Shown here piece by piece: positions 52,650 to 64,000 of a stretch of DNA of 64,000 bases; within the stretch, counting starts at the first letter, position 1, and each line of letters opens with the position of its first letter. The stretch is from Begonia masoniana (taxonomy: Eukaryota > Streptophyta > Magnoliopsida > Cucurbitales > Begoniaceae), in the NCBI GenBank assembly GCA_022432975.1, contig CM039508.1:45163646-45227645 (forward strand), written 5' to 3'. The position numbers and the translations under genes were made by a program. The notes under the pieces were generated by a model. The model was not told the origin of the DNA. It saw only the letters and a program-made list of their open reading frames with translations, and did not search any database.

Positions 52650-54330
52650 TTACATAGCTCCTATCCAGTATTCATCTAGTAATGCTTCTTTCACATTCTT
52701 TAGCTTGATCGTTGATGTAAAGCATGCCATTTGAATCATTTCTTGATAATTTACCCTCGGCTTATCCCTGGTTCGTATACCATCATTCAGGCCACCAATA
52801 ACCTCATCTATAGGATCATTCTTTTGAACACGTGTGGATGGTTGCTTGTTGTGTGAAGTAGTCACCTCTGCTTCATCAATTGTCTCAGTCTGATCTGTGA
52901 CACCGCTTGAGACGCCCTCTGTGACACCGGGTGGAACACTAGTGCCTTCATTATTTGAAAATTGGCAATCTTCTTTTGGATTATGAGCTGTGTCCAGAGA
53001 GTCGTCTACTTGAACATTCGCAGATTTGATGACAGTTCGAGTTCTTTTGTTGTACACTCGATAAGCATGGCTATTTGTAGCATAACCGAGAAAGATAGCA
53101 TCATCACTCTTAGGATCAAGTTTCCCCCTATGTTCCCTGTCATTCCACACAAAGCAGATGCTGCCAAACGGATGAAAATAATTAAGATTCGGAGTTTTAC
53201 CTTTCCATATCTCATAGGGTGTCATAGAGGTTTTGCTGCGGAGGTACACCTGATTAATGGTATAACAAGCTGTATTCATAGCTTCAGCCCAGAACTTTTG
53301 AGGAACATCCCTTTCATGTAGCATTACTCGAGTCATTTCAGCCAATGTACGGTTCTTCCTTTCAACGATCCCGTTTGTTGAGGAGTCTTAGGTGCCGAGA
53401 ATTCATGAGCAATCCCTAGGTGTTTACAGAAATCCGAGAATTCAGAATTTTCAAACTCTCTTCCATGGTCACTGCGAATGCGTATAATCTTCAAGATAAC
53501 ACAATCTTTTTTACGTTAGAGTCGAGTACACATTGATTTGAAGGCTCTAAAAGTGTCGGACTTTTCTCTAAGAAATTCCACCCATGTGTAGCGTGAGAAA
53601 TCATCAATAGTAACGAAGACATACAGTTTTCCTCTAATACTTTCAGCAGGCATTGGCCCCATTAGATCCATGTGGAGTAATTCAAGTACCCGGGTAGTTG
53701 TGGATGACTGTGACATCGGGTGTGACACCTTGGTTTGCTTTCCGATTTGACATGGTCCACATAATTTTTCTTCATCAAACTTTAATACAGGAATTCCCCG
53801 GACAACACCTTTCGAAATAATCTTTTCAAGCATTTTGAAATTAACATGTCCCAACTTTCTATGCCATAGGATAGTGTCTTCCATACTCGACCGAAGGCAG
53901 GTAGACGAGGAAGAAATAAGATAGCAATTGTCGGATGATCTAACTCCTTCAATAACACACTTGTTGTTTTGATCAGACACCACACATTTTTCTCTTGTGA
54001 ATTGCACATTCAATTCTTGATCACAAAGCTGGCTAATACTGATTAGATTAGATTTCAGACCATTTACCAATAAAACATTACTCAACTTTGGTAAACCAAG
54101 AACATTCAACGTTCCCCTTCCAATGACATCCGTTGAGACACCGTTGCCGAATGTTACTTTTCCCACGGATTCGGGTATAATATCATTCAAATATCTCTCT
54201 TCACCTGTCATTTGTCTAGAACATCCGCTATCAAAATATCATGCATTGGTTCTGATTGCCTTTAGTGAAAGATGTGTAACATTAGACTTCAAACTTGATT
54301 TCATCACCCATTTATGATAAGGGAATCTAT
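52650..54330 (-). pseudogene. Copia protease end and integrase
   Basis: From right to left: protease FDSGCSRQMTGEERYL near 54228 (preceded by a TGA where Trp is usual), GAG-pre-integrase H-x-H-x-C-x-C (LWHRKLGHVNFKML ... CGPCQIGKQTK), integrase MDLMGPM, VTIDDFSRYTW, a stop near 53516, RSDHGREFENSEF, then a 1-bp loss near 53380 before VERKNRT-type sequence, and the C-terminal part MTRVMLHERDVPQKFWAEAM, YEIWKGKTPNLNYFHPFGS, RGKLDPKSDDAIFLGY. It ends at a TAA near 52650 (Gln usual) before the RT. Not functional. Confidence 0.92.
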
Positions 54331-54360
54331 AAAATGAAGCATTTCTAACAGTACCTAGTC

Positions 54361-56078
54361 TTAGGTCCACAAGATAAGTGAAGCATTTAGGGCGAATATG
54401 ACCACGGCGTTGGCAATAATGACATACAGAAACATATTTGTTACCTTTACTTCTTGAGGCATGATAGAATTATAAGGATTTGATTTTTTGTCAGTTCTTC
54501 GAATTCTGTTAGCAGCTTGCTTTTCTTTGTAATCAAACCCCTTGGCTGACACCGGCTGTGACACCGGACTTTTCCTTACAAATTTCATCATAGAGCGATT
54601 TTCCTTTACAGCTACAGTCTTTGAACCTGATCTTTCACCTTTGAATCCCAATCCAGACCGATTTATGCTTGATTTGCTAACATTTAAAATATCATCTAGA
54701 TTAGAGGAACCCGAATTCAGCATTTTGACATTCTTCTTCATTAGGCTTATCTCATTGGTTAAATCATTAACTTCATCCTGACTCGTTTTCAGCTTGGTCT
54801 CCAAATCATCAATAGCATTTTGAAGATCATTCTTCTCATCTTTCAAATTTCTAATCTGAATGTATAGAAGCTGATTTACTTTAACAAGTTCGGTCCATTT
54901 CTCATGCAGAAACTTGTATTCTTCAATAAGATCTTCTTCTGTAACTGGTTCTTCGTCTTCATCACTACTATTGGAAAAACTGTCTATGACACCATGTATA
55001 ACACCATCGTTTTCTTCACGTTCTGCCTTTCCAACAAGCGCCACATGGTTGCTCTGAAATTCGTCTTCCTTTTCTGACTCATCCTCACTCCAAGTTGCAT
55101 TCAGAGAATTCTTCTTTTTCTTCAAGGTATTTGCACATTCTGCTTGTATATGCCCGAAACCTTCACACTCTCTGCACTGAATGCCTTTGTTCTTGAATGG
55201 TTGATCAGATACATAAGTTTCTTCTCTATGCTTCTTGTTGCTTGAAGAACCATTTTTTAAGTTTGTGACACCCTGCTTGACACCACGAGTATCTCTTCTA
55301 AATCGCTTCATAACTCTGCTGAAATTCTTTGATAGCAGGGCTAGAGATTCCTCTAAGTCATCTTCATCATGCTCGTTGTAATTCTGTACCTCTGTTTTTA
55401 AAGCAACTCCCTTTGCCTTCTTTATTTCGGTGTCTCCTCCAAGATTCATTTCGAAAGTTCTAAGAGATCCCATCAGCTCTTCTAGCTTCATTTTAGACAC
55501 ATCTTTGGCTTCTTCTATGACAGTAACTTTATAGGCAAATCTTTGTGGCAAAGACCGTAGAGTTTTTCGTACAAGTTTTTCTTCAGAAATCATCTCACCG
55601 AGAGAAAACGCTTCATTTGCTATGTCACATAATTTGGCGTTGAACTCGCCAATAGTCTCATCTTCCTGCATCTTTAGATTATCAAATCGAGTAGTTAACA
55701 TTTGCATTTTGGACAACTTTACTGAAGATGTTCCTTCATAGGTGGTTTGAAGAATTTCTCATGCCCTTTTTGCCGATTCGCACGTGGAGATGAGTCTGAA
55801 CTGAATTGGATCCACGCATTAAAGATAGTATTTAGAGCCTTTGAATTACTGTGTGCCAAAGCATCTTCATTTGCGGTCCAATTTTCTTCGGGTTTTGGAG
55901 ATATAATACCTTCTGCATCGGTGTTCATAGGATGATTCCAACCTGTTAAAATAGATCTCCAAGCCTTCTCGTCAATAGCTTTAATGAATGCCCTCATCCT
56001 TGCTTTCCAATAAGCATAATTACTTTCATCCAATAATGGTGGACGCATTGTAGAACCTCCTTCTTTCATAGAGTCCAT
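54361..56078 (-). pseudogene. Copia gag (UBN2/DUF4219-type) with long coiled-coil extension, copy 1
   Basis: N-terminal part MDSMKEGGSTMRPPLLDESN, YAYWKARMRAFIKAID (55719-56078, frameshifted near 55815), then 55716-54361: KMQMLTTRFDNLKMQEDETI, EEKLVRKTLRSLPQRFA, knuckle CRECEGFGHIQAEC at residues 181-194, an acidic stretch, and a coiled coil about residues 270-340. A second knuckle CHYCQRRGHIRPKC lies in another frame at about 54390-54435. Long gag with coiled coil suits SIRE/Maximus copia. The same DNA recurs at 56963-58155. Confidence 0.9.
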
Positions 56079-56148
56079 CGCACACGAACTATAATCTTGT
56101 CCCGCTGATCCCGCTTAAGAAACAAAAGCGACCCTCTCCGATACCAAT

Positions 56149-56887
56149 TGAAAGATTACGATTAGTTATGTGGTGTCACACAGGGTGTTACGTGTGACAC
56201 CGATAATAAATGCAATGACGGACAATATAAATATGCGAAAATAAATGACACAGGAAGTTTGTAACGCAGTTCGACAACCAGCCTACGTCTGCGGGGCCAC
56301 GCCCAGATATAAAAATATTTCTTTAAGTTCACAAAGTTACAAGACAATCGGAATTATACAAATAAAGACTCCCTCTTATCTTTGTCGCCGCCTCTAGCTA
56401 ACTTCCCCAAGAAAACTGTTTTTACGAGCTCCCCTCGACTTAAGATCGACCTCTCCCGAAATCTAGAAAACAACAAGATCCCCTTGTTGTTGATTCCTCC
56501 GGAATCCGTGTTATGGCAAGATCCCCTCACCCACGATCAAGAACGACAAGCTCCCCTTGTCTAAAACAAACTCCCCCGGAGTTCGATGCAGTCGCCTCCC
56601 AAGACTGAGACTTCAATGAAGAACAAAGAAGATTGCCTCCTCTAACACCTCCTGGAACACCAAGTCGTTGTATTCGGACGCAATACTCAACACACTCAAT
56701 AAATCGATGAAAATCCACAACATAAGAAGAGTGTGTAAAACAATCACAGATCCATACGCAGAAGTTGGGAGTGAAAGAAAAACGACGGCTTGGAAAACGA
56801 GAACCTTCTCTCGTGAAAATCAAAACTCCGTCGTCAACGAACAATCACCACGACTCACCGTACGTGAATGAAGGATTAACATTTACT
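56149..56887 (-). repeat. Truncated copia 5' LTR, duplicate copy
   Basis: Matches 58226-58970 but with many single-base losses after about 56500, then stops at ATTTACT (56887) and passes into a C-rich run. Confidence 0.9.
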
Positions 56888-56962
56888 CCCACCCTCCCAC
56901 CCCCCCCCTCCACCCCCGTACCCCCCCCCAGCCCCCCAGCCCTCACCCCTTTAAAAAAAAAA
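56888..56962. other. C-rich, then A-rich junction of unclear origin
   Basis: Runs of up to nine C, CCCCAGCCCCCCAGCCC, then twelve A. It joins a truncated LTR to the middle of a second gag copy. Looks like low-quality consensus rather than biology. Confidence 0.75.
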
Positions 56963-58155
56963 AACAAGTTCGGTCCATTTCTCATGCAGAAACTTGTATT
57001 CTTCAATAAGATCTTCTTCTGTAACTGGTTCTTCGTCTTCATCACTACTATTGGAAAAACTGTCTATGACACCATGTATAACACCATCGTTTTCTTCACG
57101 TTCTGCCTTTCCAACAAGCGCCACATGGTTGCTCTGAAATTCGTCTTCCTTTCTGACTCATCCTCACTCCAAGTTGCATTCAGAGAATTCTTCTTTTTCT
57201 TCAAGGTATTTTCACATTCTCTGTATAGATTCCCGAAACCTTCACACTCTCTGCACTGAATGCCTTTGTTCTTGAATGGTTGATCAGATACATAAGTTTT
57301 TTCTCTATGCTTCTTGTTGCTTGAAGAACCATTTTTAAGTTTGTGACACCCTGCTTGACACACGAGTATCTCTTCTAAATCGCTTCATAACTCTGCTGAA
57401 ATTCTTGATAGCAGGGCTAGAGATTCCTCTAAGTCATCTTCATCATGCTCGTTGTAATTCTGTACCTCTGTTTTTAAAGCAACTCCCTTTGCCTTCTTTA
57501 TTTCGGTGTCTCCTCCAAGATTCATTTCGAAAGTTCTAAGAGATCCCATCAGCTCTTCTAGCTTCATTTTAGACACATCTTTGGCTTCTTCTATGACAGT
57601 AACTTTATAGGCAAATCTTTGTGGCAAAGACCGTAGAGTTTTTCGTACAAGTTTTTCTTCAGAAATCATCTCACCGAGAGAAAACGCTTCATTTGCTATG
57701 TCACATAATTTGGCGTTGAACTCGCCAATAGTCTCATCTTCCTGCATCTTTAGATTATCAAATCGAGTAGTTAACATTTGCATTTTGGACAACTTTACTG
57801 AAGATGTTCCTTCATAGGTGGTTTGAAGAATTTCTCATGCCCTTTTTGCCGATTCGCACGTGGAGATGAGTCTGAACTGAATTGGATCCACGCCATTAAA
57901 GATAGTATTTAGAGCCTTTGAATTACTGTGTGCCAAAGCATCTTCATTTGCGGTCCAATTTTCTTCGGGTTTTGGAGATATAATACCTTCTGCATCGGTG
58001 TTCATAGGATGATTCCAACCTGTTAAAATAGATCTCCAAGCCTTCTCGTCAATAGCTTTAATGAATGCCCTCATCCTTGCTTTCCAATAAGCATAATTAC
58101 TTTCATCCAATAATGGTGGACGCATTGTAGAACCTCCTTCTTTCATAGAGTCCAT
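56963..58155 (-). pseudogene. Copia gag, copy 2 (5'-end duplicate)
   Basis: Nearly identical to 54883-56078. The N-terminal frame here runs on correctly (NTIFNGVDPIQFRLISTCES), then meets TGA where Trp is usual, while the portion from 56963 to 57400 has several 1-2-bp losses relative to copy 1. The N-terminus lies next to the PBS and the complete 5' LTR, so this copy holds the authentic 5' end. Confidence 0.9.
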
Positions 58156-58204
58156 CGCACACGAACTATAATCTTGTCCCGCTGATCCCGCTTAAGAAAC
58201 AAAA

Positions 58205-58225
58205 GCGACCCTCTCCGATACCAAT
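58205..58225 (-). promoter_or_regulatory. Copia primer-binding site (initiator Met tRNA)
   Basis: On the minus strand, TTGGTATCGGAGAG directly after the 5' LTR end ...TAATCTTTCA. A second copy lies at 56128-56148. Confidence 0.85.
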
Positions 58226-59577
58226 TGAAAGATTACGATTAGTTATGTGGTGTCACACAGGGTGTTACGTGTGACACCGATAATAAATGCAATGACGGAC
58301 AATATAAATATGCGAAAATAAATGACACAGGAAGTTTGTAACGCAGTTCGACAACCAGCCTACGTCTGCGGGGCCACGCCCAGATATAAAAATATTTCTT
58401 TAAGTTCACAAAGTTACAAGACAATCGGAATTATACAAATAAAGACTCCCTCTTATCTTTGTCGCCGCCTCTAGCTAACTTCCCCAAGAAAACTGTTTTT
58501 ACGAGCTCCCCTCGACTTAAGATCGACCTCTCCCGAAATCTAGAAAACAACAAGATCCCCTTGTTGTTGATTCCTCCCGGAATCCGTGTTATGGCAAGAT
58601 CCCCTCACCCACGATCAAGAACGACAAGCTCCCCTTGTCTAAAAACAGAACTCCTCCCGAGTTCGGATGCAGTCTCCTCCCAAGACTGAGCTTCAATGAA
58701 GAACAAAGAAGATTGCCTCCTCTAACACCTCCTGGAACACCAAGTCGTTGTCTTCGGACGCAATACTCAACACACTCAATAAATCGATGAAATCCACAAC
58801 ATAAGAAGAGTGTGTAAAACAATCACAGATCCATACGCAGAAACGTTGGGAGTGAAAGAAAAACGACGGCTTGGAAAACGAAGAAACCTTCTCTCGTGAA
58901 AATCAAAACTCCGTCGTCAACGAACAATCACCGACGACTCACAGTAAGCGTGAATGAAAGGATTAACAATTTACTGGACACACACAATCGTCGGTGTAGA
59001 ATAAAATCACCCCAAAGAATAAAGACTTTTAGCTCTCAAGAATAATGGCTTCGGCTGCCTTCTTTAGAAAAACGAAGGCTTAAATATGATAGGTAACAAC
59101 CATATCTTTGATTTAATTCAGTTACCAAAACAGAATTAACTCCGCAAAGAATAAGGAAAACAAATCTTAACAAATTCGGTTGAGTGACACACCGTGTGAC
59201 ATTTTAGGAAAGTATCTCTAACTTCCTTGATATGGCTCTGAAAATTTAGGAAAGCATCCCACGATTCATGATATCTGAAAGCCTAACAGATTTCACCAAA
59301 TCTCCATCAAATCGGCTTATCAAAATAAAGGTTTCCAAAAAGCAAGTGTCTTTAGCTTTTTCAATAACTTTCCTAATATTCTTGTTTTCTTATTTTTCTC
59401 TTCAATAGAATCTTCATGATTACAATATGTATCCATCCAATAATCTGAATATAATATTTCTTGATCACCAAGAAATAAATTATCAATTTGGAAAATAATG
59501 GAATCAAATATTATCTCCATAATAATATATTGCCAAAAAATCAATGCCAACATATATGCAATATCTTTGCATTTACA
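58226..59577 (-). repeat. Copia 5' LTR (1352 bp, complete)
   Basis: TGAAAGATTACG...GCATTTACA on the plus strand (element start TGTAAATGC). Contains phased TGTCAC words at both ends (58253-58275 and 59188-59202). Confidence 0.93.
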
Positions 59578-59773
59578 CAGCTATTAGCAATTTGGATATC
59601 ACTGTTAATTTATTTGCTAAATTCAATACATATATGTCACATTTATAATTTAACCACGTGGATTTCTAAACTCTCCTGCAATTACTGTGATGATCTACTC
59701 TAGCGATTTCTTTGTTCAACTTTGCTTTATATTTCTTGTTTTCCATGATTGTAATAAGCTTATGCTGAACTAG

Positions 59774-60689
59774 AAATTCACTGGAGACGTACTCGAAGGA
59801 GATGGAATACCTAGCAATGACGATTTTTGGGCAAATGGAGAAGGCCTTGAAGATTGAGAAGCGGGAAATGAAGAAGATGCTTGAAGATGGAATGCAATCA
59901 GTGAGGATTAACTACTATCCTCCATGTCCTAACCCAGAGAAAGTGATCGGAATAAGCCCTCATTCCGACGGAGTAGCTCTAACAATCTTGCTGCAGATCA
60001 GTGATGTTGAAGGTCTTCAAGTGAAGAACAAAGATAAGTGGGTTCCTATTAAGCCCCTCCCAGAAGCTTTCATCGTCAATGTTGCAGACTTCTTGGAGGT
60101 AATATGCATTATATGTATAGTTTCTCTCTACAATGAGAATGTAAGCTTAATCTAACTTAAAAATGTTATAAAAAAACCCATAAAGTTTAAAATTGCACTT
60201 ATTTTGTGATGATCTTTCTTGTTTTGAGCTATAATAGCCCAATATCAACCCATAGTAGGAGGTTCTACAATTTCACATTGTTTGGTATGGTTGAGGTGAA
60301 TTGTTCTCAAGTAAAATGTTATATATATATGTTTTAATTCGAAATAGACAATACTATACTAGCAAAATGAATTTTTACTATATTTGAGAAGCGAAATTAT
60401 AGAGATTGGCTGCTGAATTGTTTGCTCGTAATCTCTTTGACAGATTATAACAAATGGAACATACAAAAGTATCGAACATAGAGCAACGGTGAATAACAAG
60501 ACAGAAAGAATTTCAATGGCTACATTTTACCACCCGTGCTTTGAAAGTGAGGTACGGCCAGCAAGAAGCCTGATTAGTGACCAAACACCGGCCATGTTCT
60601 CAGCGGTCAAAGTGGAAGAATTTTACAAAGGTTTGTTGGCACGTGCACTCGAGGGGAAGTCTTTTCTCGACACTCACAAAATTCGGTGA
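59774..60689 (+). CDS. SRG1-like 2-oxoglutarate/Fe(II)-dependent oxygenase, catalytic exons
   Basis: Two exons: 59774-60098 and 60444-60689, with acceptors TAG 59771-59773 and CAG 60441-60443, donor GT 60099-60100, and stop TGA 60687-60689. The protein reads NSLETYSKEMEYLAMTIFGQ, VRINYYPPCPNPEKVIGIS, PHSDGVALTILLQ, then IITNGTYKSIEHRATVNN, ERISMATFYHP and a typical C-terminus. All iron and 2-oxoglutarate ligands are present: His and Asp of HSD, His of IEHRA, and the Arg-x-Ser of ERISMA. The family (DOXC class; SRG1, norcoclaurine synthase-like and codeine demethylase-like enzymes) oxidises small specialised metabolites in the cytosol; the substrate cannot be read from sequence. Upstream coding continues at 28311-28438 across a retrotransposon-filled intron. 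Confidence 0.88.
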
Positions 60690-61455
60690 AATGAAGGGAG
60701 AAAACTTTGTCGTTTGATATAATTATAAACAAATTATCTACTAAGTGTTTCTCCTTTTCTATATTGAAAGGGTTTATATAAAAGCTATGGAAACACTAAA
60801 GTTCCATGCATATTTATAGTTGAAAAAAAAAACCTTCATATGTTTATGTTAAATAATGTGTTTGGTATGATCCATGGTTACTTAGAATTCTAAGATGAAC
60901 TACTGGGTTCCAATGGAATGAAACTATTTTTAATTTAAAAAAATAGGTCATCCCCATTGATCATGGCCCAAATCACGATATTATTATAAATTGTCGCAAA
61001 TATTCGTGTTATTAGTGTAATATATTGTCGATACGTAAAATTTTAATGAGCCGATAAAAAAACTCATCAAACACATCTAAAACGAAGAATGCAGATCTTG
61101 ATACATCAAATATCTCCGATCCTAGCCAATCAATAGTTGCGGGTGTAAGAGAATTAGTTCTTATGTGCATGAGGTGAGATAAAAATTGAGGCAAAAATGC
61201 GTAATGTAATCATAATATGGGGGAACCAAAAAGTCGAGACTGAGCCCAATAAGCCTAGACCGGTCAAAATGTTAGACCCAACTTCAAATTAAATTGAATC
61301 GGCCCATGAACAGGTCCAAACCACATTTGTATAGAGTCCACACATACGAGAAATCTCTTGATATTGGAAATATGTTGTATCCATGTATTTTATGAAAAAG
61401 AAATAAGCTTTTCAGATCACTCAATCAAGACATTTTAGTCGATCAAGATTGAATT
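60690..61455. other. Intergenic between oxygenase and receptor kinase (convergent)
   Basis: AT-rich; holds the 3' ends of two convergent genes. No other feature recognised. Confidence 0.5.
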
Positions 61456-64000
61456 CTAAGCCGTACGATTCGATGCAAGCAAAGCTTTCTTTGTTATGAT
61501 CAACTCGCGTTGAACATCTTCGAGATCCATTTGATCTCGGGGAGATTTTGCAGAACATGCCACTCCAAGCTTTACCATGGAAATTAAAGAGTTTATTGTT
61601 ATATTCTTTTCTCCTACTCCAAGTGGTAAAAGAAATGGATCAACAATGTCAGTTACTCGACTAGACAATGCCCTTTCAGCATAAGTATGGAGGTCAAGGG
61701 CTTCCATGAACATCTCATCAATTGGCCTTCTTCCTGTTACAATCTCCAACAGTAGAATCCCATAGCTATAGATGTCACCCTCAGTTGAAACTGCACTTCC
61801 TTGACCATATTCTATATTCATGAAAATTATAGTAAATAACGAGGTTAAATCTTTAAAAAAGTGTAGTGTGCTTGTTGATAGTACCTGGAGCAGTATAACC
61901 AATTGTTTCTCGTATTCCCATCGAACTACTTTCAGTATAGTTGGTGATTTCGGGAAGAAGTTTTGCAAGTCCGAAATCTCCAATATGGGCAGTCATTTCC
62001 TCATCAAGGAGAATATTACTCGGTTTCAAATCGCAATGGACGATCGGGATATGACAATGGTTATGAAGATAATCGAGTCCCGATGCCACGTCGATTGCAA
62101 TATTTAGGTGTTGAAGAAAATTTAAGTTCACTTCTTCTCCTCGACCGTCACTCTGAACATGCAGCCATGAATCTAAACTTCCATTAGGCATGAATTCATA
62201 CACAATAGCTTTGAAATCATTTCCATGGAAATCAATGCTAGAGCATAAAGTTATCGTCTTCAATAGATTTCTATGGCGAATATTTTTCAACGCCACGCAT
62301 TCAGATGTAAACCTACTGATTGCTCCATGGTTTTGAAGATTGAGTACTTTTATGGCTACTGTTTCTCCTATCTTTTCAAGGTAACCTTTGTACACAGAGC
62401 TAAAGTATCCCCTTCCAATCAAATTGTTTAAAGAAAAGTCGTCAGTTGCTTTACGGAGATCACCATAAGATACTTCCAAGAATAATGAGTCTTTCATAAG
62501 CAAATTCGATGTTTCTACTTTCCTTTTCTTTTTCTTGAGAACGTGACAGAAGAAACACCTACTAAAACAATAATCTTCACAAGTTTGGTAGATTTTGACC
62601 TCTTACTTGCTCGGTGAGTTCAATTGGGTAGGCGTAAATCAGTGACACCACCACAAAGTTTATCATTCCCTAGCAACGAGACTACAGATGCATTTGAAAA
62701 AACTCCATTCGATGGAACCTCGCCCTCAAAATTGTTGAAGGATAGATTTAAGTAACTCACATCAAAAGCTGACAAAAAATCTGGAATTCGGCCTGACAAA
62801 TTGTTGCTAGAAAGATCGAGTAATCGAAGGCCTTTCAGTGAACTAAAGCTCGACGGAATGGACCCACGAAAGTAATTGCCATCCATATCGAGATACTCCA
62901 AACTTTCGCATTGCCCAAGTTCGCTCGGAATGTTTCCAGATAACTCATTACCAGATAAATCCAAGACCGTCAACATTTTTAAGCGTCCAACTTCAATAGG
63001 TAAATCTCCACTGAATTTATTTTGAGATAAATCCAATCGTACTCCTAGTTTGGATAGAGAGAAAACTTCTTTAGGAATGCCGCCACTCAACATGTTACCT
63101 CCGACGGAAAACAGCGACAACTCTTGATAATTTCCAATGCTTTCCGGCATTGCACCGTTGAATCTACTTTTCTGCAAGTCAAGTGTATTCAGGCGTGTTA
63201 AGTTTCCTATGGTTGCAGGAATTTCACCTGAAAGTGCATTTCCCCAAAGAGTCAACCATCCTAGGTTTAAAAGCTTGCCAATGTCGACGGGTAAGTTTCC
63301 ACTAAAGTTATTTGTTTCAAACCCTAATGAGTTCAAGCCCACAAGATTGCCTATCCCAGATGGTATTTCCCCGTACAACTGATTTCTTCCAAACGACAAG
63401 AACCGAAGATGAGTCGACAGGTTTGCGAAGGAACCGGGGAGAACTCCTTTGAAGGAGTTGTCGGCAAAAGTCAGCGCAGAGAGCTGGCTACAGTTTGCCA
63501 ACGAGCTAAGAAAACTCAACTCATCCAAATCCCCACTTCCAAAATCATTAAGCTGCAAAGTAAGAACTGATAAATTCTTCATGCCGCCAAAATTAACTCT
63601 CACCTTGCCGGAGAAGTTGTTTATATCTAATAGAACATACTTGAGGCTTGAAACATTGGACAAGGAAGGAGGAATGGAGCCTGTAAACTTATTTAATGAC
63701 ATTTGAAAGAACTGAAGCTTAGGAAAAGAGTGGCCTATGCTTGAGGAAAGACTTCCATGGAGTTGATTTGATGCAACGGAGAATAGTTCAAGCAAGGATA
63801 GGTTGTAAATAGATGATGGTAAGGTACCTGAAAGCCCATTCTCAGCCATTCCTAACAGCTTTAAGTTTCTCAAACGGCCAATGGAAGAGGGTATGCTTCC
63901 AGCTAAAAGATTATTTGCAATTGAGAGACGTTCTAATGAAGTTAGATTTCCTACAGCTGAAGGTATGCCCCCGGTTATGTTGTTTACATGAGTAATAAGA
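61456..64000 (-). pseudogene. LRR-XII receptor-like kinase (EFR/Xa21-like), disrupted, 5' end beyond window
   Basis: Cell-surface immune-receptor family. 62620-64000: about 17 plant-type LRRs (e.g. LTVLDLSGNELSGNIPSELG) ending LCGGVTDLRLPN followed by TGA, where the family usually has Cys. The transmembrane part (about 62500-62620, VKIIVLVGVSS) is shortened and frameshifted. Kinase: 62503-61885 (SYGDLRKATDDFSLNNLIGR, VAIKVLNLQ, IVHCDLKPSNILLD with the non-RD Cys before Asp, DFGLAKL, IGYTAP), a 73-bp GT-AG intron at 61812-61884, then EYGQGSAVSTEGDIYSYGIL to the stop at 61456. The glycine loop reads GRGYFSSV rather than GxGxFGSV, and GIRGTIGY is GIRETIGY. The stop, truncated membrane segment and these changes argue for a pseudogene. 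The intron position matches the family. Confidence 0.85.

Overview
This window is plant nuclear DNA from a eudicot. The evidence is spliced plant genes (an MSRB1-type methionine sulfoxide reductase, an SRG1-type 2-oxoglutarate/Fe(II) oxygenase, and two LRR receptor kinases), AT-rich intergenic DNA, a MULE with 9-bp target duplications, and several LTR retrotransposon families primed by initiator-Met tRNA. The species cannot be fixed from the sequence. All recognisable host genes show lesions or are cut by an edge of the window.

Layout. 1-907: 3' part of an MSRB1-like gene on the minus strand. 1652-2278: LRR receptor-kinase fragment (pseudogene). 2380-3627: non-autonomous MULE with ~205-bp terminal inverted repeats and a captured host-gene fragment. 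3640-10849: AT-rich non-coding DNA with old hAT-like remnants, a diverged direct repeat and a GC-rich foldback. 10850-13405: Ty3/gypsy solo LTR (TSD attat). 14318-24449: a structurally complete but coding-dead Ty3/gypsy element of the same family (two 2752-bp LTRs, TSD catct). 24904-28295: an oppositely oriented LTR fragment of that family carrying a 25/28-bp minisatellite.

28311-60689 holds an SRG1-like oxygenase gene on the plus strand. One exon fragment ends at 28438 and the next exon starts at 59774. The ~31.3-kb space between them is an intron of roughly 400 bp that received a Ty1/copia element (28648-59577), itself a nest. Its 3' LTR holds a second-family solo LTR (29633-32138, TSD aggaa). 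Its 3' internal spacer holds a second copy of the gypsy family (32901-49009), with two 27/28-bp satellite arrays and a perfect (AG)833 tract. Its reverse transcriptase holds a third solo LTR (50800-52081, TSD ccatc). Its gag/leader/LTR end is present twice around a C-rich junction (56888-56962) that looks like an assembly fault.

61456-64000: an LRR-XII (EFR/Xa21-like) receptor kinase on the minus strand with several disabling changes, running off the right edge.

Most notable observations: the oxygenase intron filled by nested retrotransposons; a 12-nt-phased pair of GGTGTCAC-like words recurring about ten times through the copia element in coding frame and in its LTRs; paired TGACGTCA octamers 21 bp apart inside a 101-bp LTR repeat; and one gypsy LTR family that has grown different tandem arrays in nearly every copy.
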